A DNA stretch of 64,000 nucleotides from Argopecten irradians (GCF_041381155.1 NC_091136.1:48474284-48538283), one strand, 5' to 3'. Counted from the stretch's first letter, positions 38,201 through 49,290 are shown. Numbers and translations: made by a program. The notes: generated from the letters alone by a model not told the origin.

Positions 38201-38668
38201 TTAAATTTCGTCTTTTCGGGGCGAAAAGACGAAAAGACGAAAAGACGAAAATTAAGGTTTGTTAATTTTCGTCTTTTCGGGGCGAAAAGACGAAAAGACG
38301 AAATTTAAGGTTTGTTAAATTTCGTCTTTTCGGGGCGAAAAGACGAAAAGACGAAAAGACGAAAATTAAGGTTTGTTAATTTTCGTCTTTTCGGGGCGAA
38401 AAGACGAAAAGACGAAAAGACGAGAATTTTGAAGGCGAAAAGACGAGAATCAAAGTCGCTAATTAGCGTGTATCACTTTCGTCTTTTCGTGTTTGACTTT
38501 TCGTCTTTTCGTCTTTTCGCGGCGAAAAGACGAAATTTAAAGTTGTTAAATTTCGTCTTTTCGGGGCGAAAAGACGAAAAGACGAAAATTAAGGTTTCTT
38601 AATTCTCGTCTTTTCGGGGCGAAAAGACGAAAAGACGAAAAGACGAAATGGCACAAATCAGCCACCGT
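35281..38668. mobile_element. 3.4-kb DNA transposon with satellite-built inverted ends
   Basis: Both ends are inverted copies of ACGGTGGCTGATTTRTGCCA, continuing into TTTCGTCTTTTCG. An exact 8-bp direct duplication, AATTATAT, flanks the element at 35,273-35,280 and 38,669-38,676. The arms (35,281-35,760 and 38,075-38,668) are arrays of TTTCGTCTTTTCG and its complement CGAAAAGACGAAA, many units each, so each arm can also fold on itself. An 8-bp duplication fits hAT-type or a few other superfamilies. The ends are not a textbook hAT sequence and no transposase is present. It landed inside the LINE described above. Confidence 0.8.
36420..38003. mobile_element. TA-flanked element nested inside the 3.4-kb transposon
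   Basis: Inverted ends of about 25 bp read TAGGAGATTTCAGAAAAGAT on the left, followed by GGCGTGACGTCAC. The right end is the matching inverse, with TGTGTGACGTCATCGCC and ATCTTTTCTGAAATCTCCTA. TA stands directly outside both ends, as in Tc1/mariner-type insertions. A CRE palindrome (TGACGTCA) lies just inside each end. The 1.58-kb interior has no convincing coding frame. Confidence 0.65.
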
Positions 38669-40210
38669 AATTATATGACATATAGATTTAGAGGAGTTAT
38701 TCACATCACTCTCCCAGTTCTGCAAGTACTGATCATGTTTTAACCATAAAGGATTATAACCATAACTAAATTGATTATTCCAGTAGCTCATCCCGCACTT
38801 GATAAGTATAGATTTTACAAAACATATATATATGTAACAGTCTTATCTTCAAAGTGGTGAATGTAACAAAGAAGTCTGTATAAAATTACATTAACTTTTC
38901 TACTTTTAGAATGGGTCAGCTGTGACAATATGAGATTAATCTTGTGTTTTACTGAAATTTCAAGTAGGGTAATACCCAGCTCCCCGTATACCATACAATT
39001 AGGAGTACTGGATTTCAATCCAAGTAATAATTTGCAAAATTTCAAATGTACACGCTCAATTATTTGAGATCAGTAAAACCCCATACTTCACAACCATACA
39101 ATAAAATTTGTTTACCAATTTTGTCGAACAGATCATATATACACTGGACTGATAATTTGTGTTGTTTACCTTTCTTGATAACATCGTACATGACAATTAT
39201 GGCCTTTTTAATATAGTATGTTTTAGCTCCATTAAATGAACCAGTGCGACTGAAAATCGTACCTAAATATGTATAATTATCCACATACTCTATCATCTCA
39301 TTATTTAATTAAAAAATGAACACTATTATTCCTACGTCCCTTACTAAATACCATACATTTAGTTTTTTCTATGTTAACTTTCAATTTCCATTGTTTCAAT
39401 ATATTCATCAAAAACATTCAACTGCAGTTGCAGATCATCTGACAGTATCAAGGTATGGTCAGCATAAAGCAGAATAAATAATTTTGAATAAATATTCAAA
39501 TCATTTTGTAATTTGGTGCTAATATTATTAGACCATTAACATTATTATGGGCCATACATTCCTCTAGATCGTTGAGATACAGACTAAATAAAAAGGGAGA
39601 TACATTTTCCCCTTGTCTTAAACCGTTTTCACATGGAAAAGAATTTGAAAATTTACCATTAAAAGAAATGTTTGAGTACCTTGATACATGTTAAAAATCA
39701 TGTTAAAATTTTTCCCATTTCTCCCACTTATTAACATTTTACTCCAAAGACCATTTCGCCATACTGTATCGAAGGTTTTTTTCAAAATCAACAAATATAC
39801 AATACAATTTACATTTCATTACTTGTGACAGATTAATCAATTAGTGAAGAACAAAAATATCATCAATTGTAATATTGTAGAATATTTTTACGAAACCCTG
39901 ACTGGTTTTCACGTAATAAGTTTATGTCTCCTGAGTATTTCGTTAGTCTTTCATTCAAAAAACTAGTAAACAACATCCCCATACAGCTGACTATAGTTAT
40001 TGGTCTATAGTCTTGGGGTTCCGTAGGTGAGCCCTTATCTAAAATCTGGGATCTTAGCCATTTACTAGAAAACTTGCTACTATTGCAAATAATGTTAAAT
40101 ATTTTACATACAAATCTGATATTTTCGATGCAGAGTGTTTAATATATTCATTAGTTATATTGTCATCTGTTACTCAAGATACACCTTATAATTTCCATTT
40201 TGATTTTCAT

Positions 40211-41250
40211 AGGCCTTTTATATATTATATACTATATGTCTATCTATGCATAATGGTGGACAAACTACTTAGATTACTTAGAAATGACCCGACCCCTCTT
40301 TCTGCACCAACGCCATAATGTCACTTAATTAGGATGCCTTTCATTATACCACAATATCTATGTCAATGTCCTCAATTTATGTCATATATCTCTGATACTA
40401 GTGTGGTATCTGCCTCTCATTACAGAGAATAAAATTGTTTCATCATGTATACATCATTATGATATATTGATTTGTCAAATAAATACGGATTAGGTGTATT
40501 TTCAATTCTGACCAGATAAGATTCTTTTTCGTGATTTCAAAGACAATAATGTAATTAAGAGTTTTATATTTGTCTTGGTGGATAACCTTGGTAACTTGAC
40601 ATCATTGTGGAAAATTAGTAGTCACGGAGTGTCTTAATGTGGACAAAATATGTAACCTTTAGTGATTATTGTAGTGTGAAATTGGGAATCTCGCTTCTTT
40701 TGTTCGTCTGAGAAACAACTTTAGACAGCGAGTATGAAAATACGGCAGGATGGTGAGGATGTAGAGCTAGGGAACTGAATCTGCCATTGAGAGAATATTA
40801 CAATATCCTAACTATGTTTCGTTTATGTGCGATTTCAATTCAATACAACCTGTCGGAACCCGAAAAACACACGGAATATGAGAATACTATTGAACTATTA
40901 CATATATTTATTTATTTTATGTATCTACTCTCTCACGTCCGCTTTATTCTGGTAATGGCACAAAGACGCCCGTTATTGCGTTTTTCAGCTACTTTCGAAA
41001 AATACTAGCTCAAGTAAAATGAATACCAGCTACAACATTCAATTGTTATTAGCCTAGGGCATTTGTTTGAGTTACATGTTTCATGTCCTCATCTTGACAT
41101 GGAGGAGGAGGCCACATTGTGTTACTCACGTGTAACGCCCGGTCCGGGTTGATATTTGGAGTGGAAGCGGGGCATTTTTCTAATTGTTCTAATAATTACT
41201 ATTGCATGGGAACAGATGACCATTTTAAGAGAAAATAAAAATGAAAATGC
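40211..41250. other. Intergenic stretch, nothing recognised
   Basis: No gene or clear repeat is visible between the LINE and the 3' end of the eclosion-hormone-like gene. Confidence 0.45.
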
Positions 41251-41256
41251 GATCTC

Positions 41257-41262
41257 TTTATT
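41257..41262 (-). terminator. Candidate poly(A) signal of the eclosion-hormone-like gene
   Basis: AATAAA on the gene strand, about 475 bases after the stop codon at 41,737. A weaker ATTAAA-type alternative lies near 41,372. Confidence 0.35.
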
Positions 41263-41736
41263 ATTCTTTCTCATTATTATGTAAATCTGTGTTTTGCACA
41301 TATCCCATATGAGAAACATTATAAATGTAAACATAAACTGAACTCGTACAACTTCAGAGATTTACGATAAATTTAATTAAACTGTCAAGGAAACTTCAAC
41401 TTGAATGACAATGTTTGAAGAAAAGTACGTACCTCACTTCGGCCGAAGTTTAAATACATGATGTAACATTAATTATGTACTCATTAAAGTAAAGGTTATG
41501 AACCGTGTTCAACAAATTTTTGGGGGATGAATGATAATATGGCATATCATTATTCTACAAAAAATTCTATCTAACAAATTTACTTCCTGAAATTTAATCA
41601 CAAGTCGTGTAGTTCCTGAAATGTGGAAAAACCGGAAATTATTTTCTCCCAAAGTGTGTCACTTCCTATAGTATCGTTTAGAGATTGTCTGTATGTAGGG
41701 ATAAATGCAGTGTGGTTGTGGCGAATCTTCGATTGC

Positions 41737-42308
41737 CTAGATCTGGGTCTGTGTAGTCTTGGGGAAAAAGACCTGTGCCAGACTGCCGTAGTTTTCACAT
41801 CGCTTGGCAATCCACTGATTGACTCCCAAGAAATCCAGATCGATGGTTGGGCACAACGTGTTTGCACAAACGCCCATCCTTTGGATCTGAAATTAAAAGC
41901 ATTTACATATGCATTTATATGGTAGATTATTGTTATTGTTTATATTTATCCAGTTGGATTTTGACCGCGTACAGATTGGGGAGAATTAGATCTTTTGCGC
42001 ATATATCCATAAGAGTCGATTTAGAAACGCATATATTGTTGACGCCGATTGGAATGTGTGCTTTACAAACACGGAATCAGAGTAAACTTGCCACGAGAGT
42101 ATGAATACAAGTAATGTGTAGTCTGACTTTCTAAATATCGTAAACTTACTTCTTTGTCAAAACAAATGTTGCAGATGAAGAGACAGCGTTCTTCTAAGGT
42201 CAGGAACTGGATTATATTAGGGTTAGCGTACACTGGAGTGGCTCTGCTTAGGTTTGCACAACACAACACAGCAAACACAAACAAAACGTGTGACGTCATT
42301 GTCTTCAT
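41737..42308 (-). CDS. Secreted six-cysteine peptide precursor, eclosion-hormone-like (two coding exons)
   Basis: Exon 1 is 42,308-42,150 (53 codons), ending at a perfect donor GAA|GTAAGT. Exon 2 is 41,886-41,737, beginning after TTTAATTTCAG. The junction is phase 0 and the protein has 102 residues. Residues 1-23 are a signal peptide (MKTMTSHVLFVFAVLCC, then ANLSRA). The mature part has exactly six cysteines at 42, 46, 49, 60, 65 and 83. The C-x3-C-x2-C start (RCLFICNIC) and the end CENYGSLAQVF match the layout of insect eclosion hormone as I recall it (C-x3-C-x2-C, two central Cys, then C-E-D-F-A-S-I-A-P-F). The precursor length (eclosion hormone about 88-97) also fits. Cys4-Cys5 and Cys5-Cys6 spacings (4 and 17) differ from the insect ones (3 and about 10). 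Eclosion hormone is a neurosecretory trigger of moulting behaviour that acts through a receptor guanylyl cyclase. The role in a mollusc is unknown. The gene model is firm; the family call is inference. Confidence 0.72.
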
Positions 42309-45300
42309 ACCTGTAACAGTACAAACACTAGCAGAACGTGTGACGTCATTGTCTTCAAACCTGTAACAGTACAAATATTAGCAAAACGTGTGACGTCATT
42401 GTCTTCATACTTGTAACAGTACAAACACTAGCAAAACGTGTGACGTCATTGTCTTCATACTTGTAACAGTAAAAACACTAGCAAAACGTGTGACGTCATT
42501 GTCTTCATACTTGTAACAGTACAAACACTAGCAAAACGTGTGATGTCATTGTCTTTATACTGTAACTGTATAAACACTAGCAAAACGTGTGAGTTCATTG
42601 TCTTTATAACTGTAGCAGAACAAATATTAGCAAAACGTGTCTTTATACCTGTAGCAGATCAAATATTAGCAAAACGTGTGACGCCATTGCTTTCATACAT
42701 GTAACAGTACAAACACTAGCAGAACGTGTGACGTCATTGTCTTCAAACCTGTAACAGTACAAATATTAGCAAAACATGTGACGTCATCGTCTTCATACCT
42801 ATAACAGTACAAACATTAGCAATATGTGACTTCATTGTCTTCATACCTGTGACAATACGTACACAGTAAGCAAAACGTGTGACGTCATTGTCTTCATACT
42901 TGTAAAAGTACAAACATTAGAAAACGTGTGACGTCATTGCCTTCACACCTGTAACAGTACAAACACTAGCAGAATGTGTGACGTCATTGTCTTCAAACCT
43001 GTAACAGTACAAATATTAGCAAAACGTGTGACGTCATTGTCTTCATACTTGTAACAGTACAAACACTAGCAGAATGTGTGACGTCATTGCCCTTCGTACC
43101 CTTAACTGTATAAACACTAGCAAAACGTGTGACGTCATTGTCTTCAAACCTGTTACAGTTAAAACACTCGCAAAACGTGTGACGTCATTGTCTTCAAACC
43201 TGTAACAGAACAAATATTAGCAAAACGTGTGACGTCATTGCCTTCATACCTGTAACAGTACAAACACTAGCAGAATGTGTGACGTCATTGTCTTCAAACC
43301 TGTAACAGTACAAACATTAGCAAAACGTGTGACGTCATTGTCTTCATACTTGTAAAAGTACAAACATTAGAAAACGTGTGACGTCATTGCCTTCACACCT
43401 GTAACAGTACAAACACTAGCAAAACGTGTGACGTCATTGTCTTCAAACCTGTAACAGTACAAACACTAGCAAAACGTGTGACGTCATTGTCTTCATACCT
43501 GTAACAGTACAAACATTAGCAAAACGTGTGACGTCATTGTCTTCATACCTGTAACAGTACAAACATTAGCAAAACGTGTGACGTCATTGTCTTCATACCT
43601 GTAACAGTACAAACATTAGCAAAACGTGTGACGTCATTGTCTTCATACCTGTAACAGTACAAACACTAGCAAACGTGTGACGTCATTGTCTTCAAACCTG
43701 TAACAGTACAAACATTAGCAAAACGTGTGACGTCATTGTCTTCATACCTGTAACAGTACAAACACTAGCAAAACGTGTGACGTCATTGTCTTCAAACCTG
43801 TAACAGTACACAATATTAGCAAAACGTGTGACGTCATTGTCTTCAAACCTGTAACAGTACAAATATTAGCAAAACGTGTGACGTCATTGTCTTCATACCT
43901 GTAACAGTACAAACATTAGCAAAACGTGTGACGTCATGTCTTCATACCTGTCTTCATACTGTAACAGTACAAACACTAGCAAAACGTGTGACGTCATTGT
44001 CTTCATACCTGTAAAAGTACAAACATTAGCAAAACGTGTGACGTCATTGCCTTCACACCTGTAACAGTACAAACACTAGCAGAATGTGTGACGTCATTGT
44101 CTTCAAACCTGTAACAGTACAAATATTAGCAAAACGTGTGACGTCATTGTCTTCATACTTGTAACAGTACAAACACTAGCAGAATGTGTGACGTCATTGC
44201 CCTTCGTACCTGTAACAGTACAAACACTAGCAAAACGTGTGACGTCATTGTCTTCAAACCTGTAACAGTACAAACATTAGCAAACGTGTGACGTCATTGT
44301 CTTCAAACCTGTAACAGTACAAACATAGCAGAAACGTGTGACGTCATTGTCTTCAAACCTGTAACAGTACAAATATTAGCAAAACGTGTGACGTCATTGC
44401 CTTCATACCTGTAACAGTACAAACACTAGCAGAACGTGTGACGTCATTGTCTTCAAACCTGTAACAGTACAAATATTAGCAAAACGTGTGACGTCATTGT
44501 CTTCATACCTGTAACAGTACAAACACTAGCAGAACGTGTGACGTCATTGTCTTCATACCTGTAACAGTACAAACACTAGCAAAACGTGTGACGTCATTGT
44601 CTTCATACCTGTAACAGTACAAACACTAGCAAAACGTGTGACGTCATTGTCTTCATACTTGTAACAGTAAAAACACTAGCAAAACGTGTGACGTCATTGT
44701 CTTCAAACCTGTAACAGTACAAATATTAGCAAAACGTGTGACGTCATTGCCTTCATACCTGTAACAGTACAAACACTAGCAGAACGTGTGACGTCATTGT
44801 CTTCATACCTGTAACAGTACAAACACTAGCAAAACGTGTGACGTCATTGTCTTCAAACCTGTAACAGTACAAACATTAGCAAAACGTGTGACGTCATTGC
44901 CTTCACACCTGTAACAGTACAAACACTAGCAGAATGTGTGACGTCATTGCCTTCATACCTGTAACTGTACAAACACTAGCAAAACGTGTGACGTCATTGT
45001 CTTCAACCTGTACAGTTAAAACACTAGCAAAACGTGTGACGTCATTGTCTTCAAACCTGTAACAGTACAAATATTAGCAAAACGTGTGACGTCATTGCCT
45101 TCATACCTGTAACAGTACAAACACTAGCAGAACGTGTGACGTCATTGTCTTCAAACCTGTAACAGTACAAATATTAGCAAAACGTGTGACGTCATTGTCT
45201 TCATACTTGTAACAGTACAAACACTAGCAAAACGTGTGACGTCATTGTCTTCATACCTGTAACAGTACAAACATTAGCAAAACGTGTGACGTCATTGTCT

Positions 45301-48225
45301 TCAAACCTGTAACAGTACAAACACTAGCAAAACGTGTGACGTCATTGTCTTCATACTTGTAACAGTACAAACACTAGCAAAACGTGTGACGTCATTGTCT
45401 TCATACTGTAACAGTACAAACACTAGCAAAACGTGTGACGTCATTGTCTTCATACCTGTAACAGTACAAACATTAGCAAAACGTGTGACGTCATTGTCTT
45501 CATACCTGTAACAGTACAAACACTAGCAAAACGTGTGACGTCATTGTCTTCATACTGTAACAGTACAAACATAGCAAAACGTGTATTACGCATTGCAAAC
45601 GTGTGACGTCATTGTTTATACTGTAAAGTACAAAATTAGCAAAACATGTGACGTCATTGTCTTCAACCTGTAACAGTACAAACATTAGCAATATGTGACT
45701 TCATTGTCTTCATACCTGTGACAGTACGTACACATGTAAGCAAAACGTGTGACGTCATTGTCTTCATACTTGTAAAAGTACAAACATTAGAAAACGTGTG
45801 ACGTCATTGCCTTCACACCTGTAACAGTACAAACACTAGCAGACATGTACGTCATTGTACCCTTAGTAAAACTAGCAAATGTGTGACGTCATTGTCTTCA
45901 AACCTTACAGTAAAACCACTAGCAAAACGTGTGACGTCAACAAACATTAGCAAAACGTGTGACGTCATTGTCTTCATACCTGTAACAGTACAAAAACTAG
46001 CAGAACGTGTGACGTCATTGTCTTCAAACCTGTAACAGTACAAATATTAGCAAAACGTGTGACGTCATTGTCTTCATACTTGTAACAGTACAAACACTAG
46101 CAAAACGTGTGACGTCATTGTCTTCATACCTGTAACAGTACAAACACTAGCAAAACGTGTGACGTCATTGTCTTCATACCTGTAACAGTACAAACACTAG
46201 CAAAACGTGTGACGTCATTGTCTTCATACCTGTAACAGTACAAACATTAGCAAAACGTGTGACGTCATTGTCTTCATACTTGTAACAGTACAAACACTAG
46301 CAAAACGTGTGACGTCATTGTCTTTAAACTGTAACTGTTGAAGTACAAACATTAGCAAAACGTGTGACGTCATTGTCTTCAAACTTGTAACAGTACAAAC
46401 ATTAGCAAAACGTGTGACGTCATTGTCTTCAACACCTGTAACAGTACAAATATTAGCAAAACGTGTGACGTCATTGTCTTCATACTTGTAACAGTACAAA
46501 CATTAGCAAAACGTGTGACGTCATTGTCTTCATACTTGTAACAGTAAACACATAGCAAAACGTGTGACGTCATTGTCTTCATACTTGTAACAGTACAAAC
46601 ACTAGCAAAACGTGTGAGTCATTGTCTTTATACTGTAACTGTATAAACATTAGCAAAACGTGTGAGTTCATTGTCTTTATAACTGTAACAGTACAAACAC
46701 TAGCAAAACGTGTGACGTCATTGTCTTCATACCTGTAACTGTATAAACACTAGCAAAACGTGTGAGTTCATTGTCTTCATACCTGTAACAGAACAAATAT
46801 TAGCAAAACGTGTGACGTCATTGCTTTCATACATGTAACAGTACAAATTTTAGCAAAACGTGTGACGTCATTGTCTTCATACTTGTAAAAGTACAAACAT
46901 TAGAAAACGTGTGACGTCATTGCCTTAACACATGTAACAGTACAAACATTAGCAGAATGTGTGACGTCATTGCCCTTCGTACCCTTAACTGTATAAACAC
47001 TAGCAAAACGTGTGACGTCATTGTCTTTAAACCTGTAACCTGTTATAAAACACTCGCAAAACGTGTGACGTCATTGTCTTCAAACCTGTAACAGAACAAA
47101 TATTAGCAAAACGTGTGACGTCATTGCCTTCATACCTGTAACAGTACAAACACTAGCAGAACGTGTGACGTCATTGTCTTAAAACCTGTAACAGTACAAA
47201 TATTAGCAAAACGTGTGACGTCATTGTCTTCATATTTGTAACAGTACAAACACTAGCAAAACGTGTGACGTCATTGTCTTTATACCTGTAACTGTATAAA
47301 CACTAGCAAAACGTGTGACGTCATTGTCTTCAAACCTGTAACAGTACAAATATTAGCAAAACGTGTGACGTCATTGCCTTCATACCTGTAACAGTACAAA
47401 CACTATCAGAACGTGTGACATCATTGTCTGCATACTTGTAACAGTACAAACACTAGCAAAACGTGTGACGTGATGTCTTCATACCTGTAAATGTATAAAC
47501 ATTAGCAACACGTGTGACGTCATTGTCTTCACACTTGTAACAGTACAAACACTAGCAAAACGTGTGATGTCATTGTCTTTATACAGTAACTGTATAAACA
47601 CTAGCAAAACGTGTGAGTTCATTGTCTTCATACCTGTAGCAGAACAAATATTAGCAAAACGTGTGACGTCATTGCTTTCATACATGTAACAGTACAAATA
47701 TTAGCAAAATATGTGACGTCATCGTCTTCATACCTGTAACAGTACAAACATTAGCAATATGTGACTTAATTGTCTTCATACCTGTGACAGTACGTACACA
47801 TATAAGCAAAACGTGTGACGTCATTGTCTTCATACTTGTAAAAGTACAAACATTAGAAAACGTGTGACGTCATTGCCTTCACACCTGTAACAGTACAAAC
47901 ATTAGCAGAATGTGTGACGTCATTGCCTTCTTACCCTTAACAGTATAAACATTAGCAAAGCGTGTGTCGTCACATTGTCTCTCATATCACGCTATGTTAT
48001 ATGAGTTTGCTCATGTAAGTTAGGTATTACACCCTCGGGGTTATAAAATGTAGTGAAACCTATTTACCACAAAATACATAGAATACATCTACCCTCCATG
48101 TATACATATGAAAGAGTCATATAATCTTCATACAAGTAACAGTACACACACTAGCATAACTTATGACGTCATTGTCTTCATATCGGTAACAGTAACTGTA
48201 ACCACTAGCATGACTGTCTTACTCT
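42260..48225 (-). repeat. 50-bp satellite derived from the adjacent gene's start exon, roughly 110-120 units
   Basis: The period is 50 bp. On the minus strand a unit reads TACTGTTACAGGTATGAAG, ACAATGACGTCACACGTTTT, GCTAGTGTTTG. The first coding exon of the neighbouring peptide gene starts with the same sequence (acceptor-like TGTTACAG, GT, ATGAAGACAATGACGTCAC..., through GTGTTTG), so gene and satellite share origin. Each intact unit holds a CRE palindrome TGACGTCA, a splice-acceptor-like TTACAG, and an ORF, MKTMTSHVLLVFVLLQV, that stops at a TGA overlapping the next unit's ATG. Larger blocks recur (for example the variant with AATATGTGACTTCATTG at about 42,820, 45,690 and 47,750), a higher-order structure. 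A foldback relic interrupts it at about 47,985-48,125. The last units, to 48,225, are diverged. Confidence 0.95.
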
Positions 48226-48588
48226 TAAAACGGAAGTTTAAAACCAATTTCTAATTTAGCATAATATTTTTGAATTATACTAATACTCTATATAGAGGTT
48301 ATACTGCTTGATTATAAGATTGCCGGTTGATTGATTAGGCCTAACGTGAAAAGCTAAGGTTATTTAACATAGTATTGGAACGATTAAGATATAGGCGCCA
48401 GCCAAAGGGTGATAATGGTGAACTAACTACACCCGAGATAAGTCTGTCACATATTTTCTTAGCTTAAAGTTGTATGGTCTATGATTTTTTGTTGTAAGAA
48501 AATCTTTTTAAGTGTTCTACATATTTTCTAATTTTACACTTGACATATTTACCGACTTTGGTAAAATTCGTATAAGCAAAGTATTTAA
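48226..48588. other. Short intergenic stretch, nothing recognised
   Basis: AT-rich sequence between the satellite and the first TTAA-type MITE. I see no gene. Confidence 0.4.
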
Positions 48589-48961
48589 AGATGCTCCACC
48601 GCCGACAGAGCATAAATGATATTCATCATTTGAATAATAATTGTTGTTTAATCGTATATATATATATGCCTAATTAAAACAAAAAAAGAACATGAAATTA
48701 TTTATTTCGCCTTTGGTACATGCGCAATCACAATCATTATTTCATTCCATATAGGATAAAGTGCCTCGATTATTTTCGGGATGCAATTACAGCTGTAATT
48801 ATTTTTCATATTTTTAACTTTAAGTAAAATTAGAAACTCAAACTTTTCAAAGGTGGTAATGGTGTAAAGTAAGTAACTTTTGTAACTGAAGAAAAATACT
48901 TAAATCGTCTGCTCCTGTTTTTGATGGTGAAAAAATATCGTTTGTCAGCGGTGGAGCATCT
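48589..48961. mobile_element. TTAA-type MITE, family 1 copy 1
   Basis: Inverted ends AGATGCTCCACCGCCGACAG and CTGTCAGCGGTGGAGCATCT are flanked by TTAA on both sides (48,585-48,588 and 48,962-48,965). TTAA targets are used by piggyBac and Kolobok elements. No coding capacity. The second copy at 51,215 is in the opposite orientation. Confidence 0.75.
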
Positions 48962-48999
48962 TTAAATTTTGCTTTTTCATGTGGTTAAACATAGCTTGT

Positions 49000-49290
49000 A
49001 AGACTCTGATCAAGCTGTTCCGATCTATTCCGATCTATATGGACACTGTGGGTATCCATACACCGGATATTGGTATCGACGAGGCGAGGCCTGTCGCAAC
49101 AAGGATACGTTTTACAATATTTGTACAATTCTAATGTAGTTAATGTATCTGTAACTATTGTCCAGTTCAAGCTTATTATATATCGCGTCCGTATGCGATC
49201 TGTCTACCCCCAGCGTCATATATTTATTGAGGAATAGACAGGAATCCAGGGTCACCTGTAGGGGGGTACCGCAATGAAATCGACTGTGAA
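49000..49290. repeat. Inverted-repeat pair, left arm
   Basis: This segment (with ACCCCCAGCGTCATATATTT, CCTATCCAGG-type GAATCCAGGGTCACCTGTA and GACGAGGCGAGGCCTGTCGC) returns in inverted orientation at 52,020-52,265. Next to it (about 49,438-49,510) the 15-mer GTGTACGGGGGCTTG occurs three times. Its complement-like forms CAAGCCCCTGTACAC and CAAGCCTCCGTACAC lie beside the right arm at about 51,800-51,860. Function unknown; it may be the two ends of a large transposon of about 3.3 kb. Confidence 0.6.

Larger units (their letters stand above)
34806..40210 (-). mobile_element. LINE retrotransposon (Jockey/CR1-like), split by a DNA transposon
   Basis: Minus-strand frames in order carry parts of one reverse-transcriptase protein. 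A core like DFKKAFDTVW lies near 39,770. Then come MIEYVDNYTYLGTIFSR (about 39,290) and QILLYGCEVWGF (about 39,080). LKFCKLLLGLKSSTPNC with MVYGELGI follows near 39,040-38,970. Beyond the insertion (35,281-38,668) come NFENYLDILDERDIITLSKF and TTNHKFIVESGRW near 35,240-35,150. The frame runs ...SICHI|IFKNTHNF... exactly across the insertion site. Many stops and shifts break it in the 5' half. The 3' end has AATAAA-like and TTTGAA repeats at about 34,808-34,835. The 5' half is truncated, with no endonuclease domain recognised. Confidence 0.75.

Noticed and set aside
45301-47697. Many short open frames across the satellite that could pass for a repeat protein
   Set aside because: The 50-bp period shifts the frame every unit. 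Longer frames exist only where individual units have lost or gained a base, so no continuous protein is maintained.
42260-48225. A CRISPR array
   Set aside because: The repeats are contiguous with no unique spacers, and the context is eukaryotic with spliced genes.
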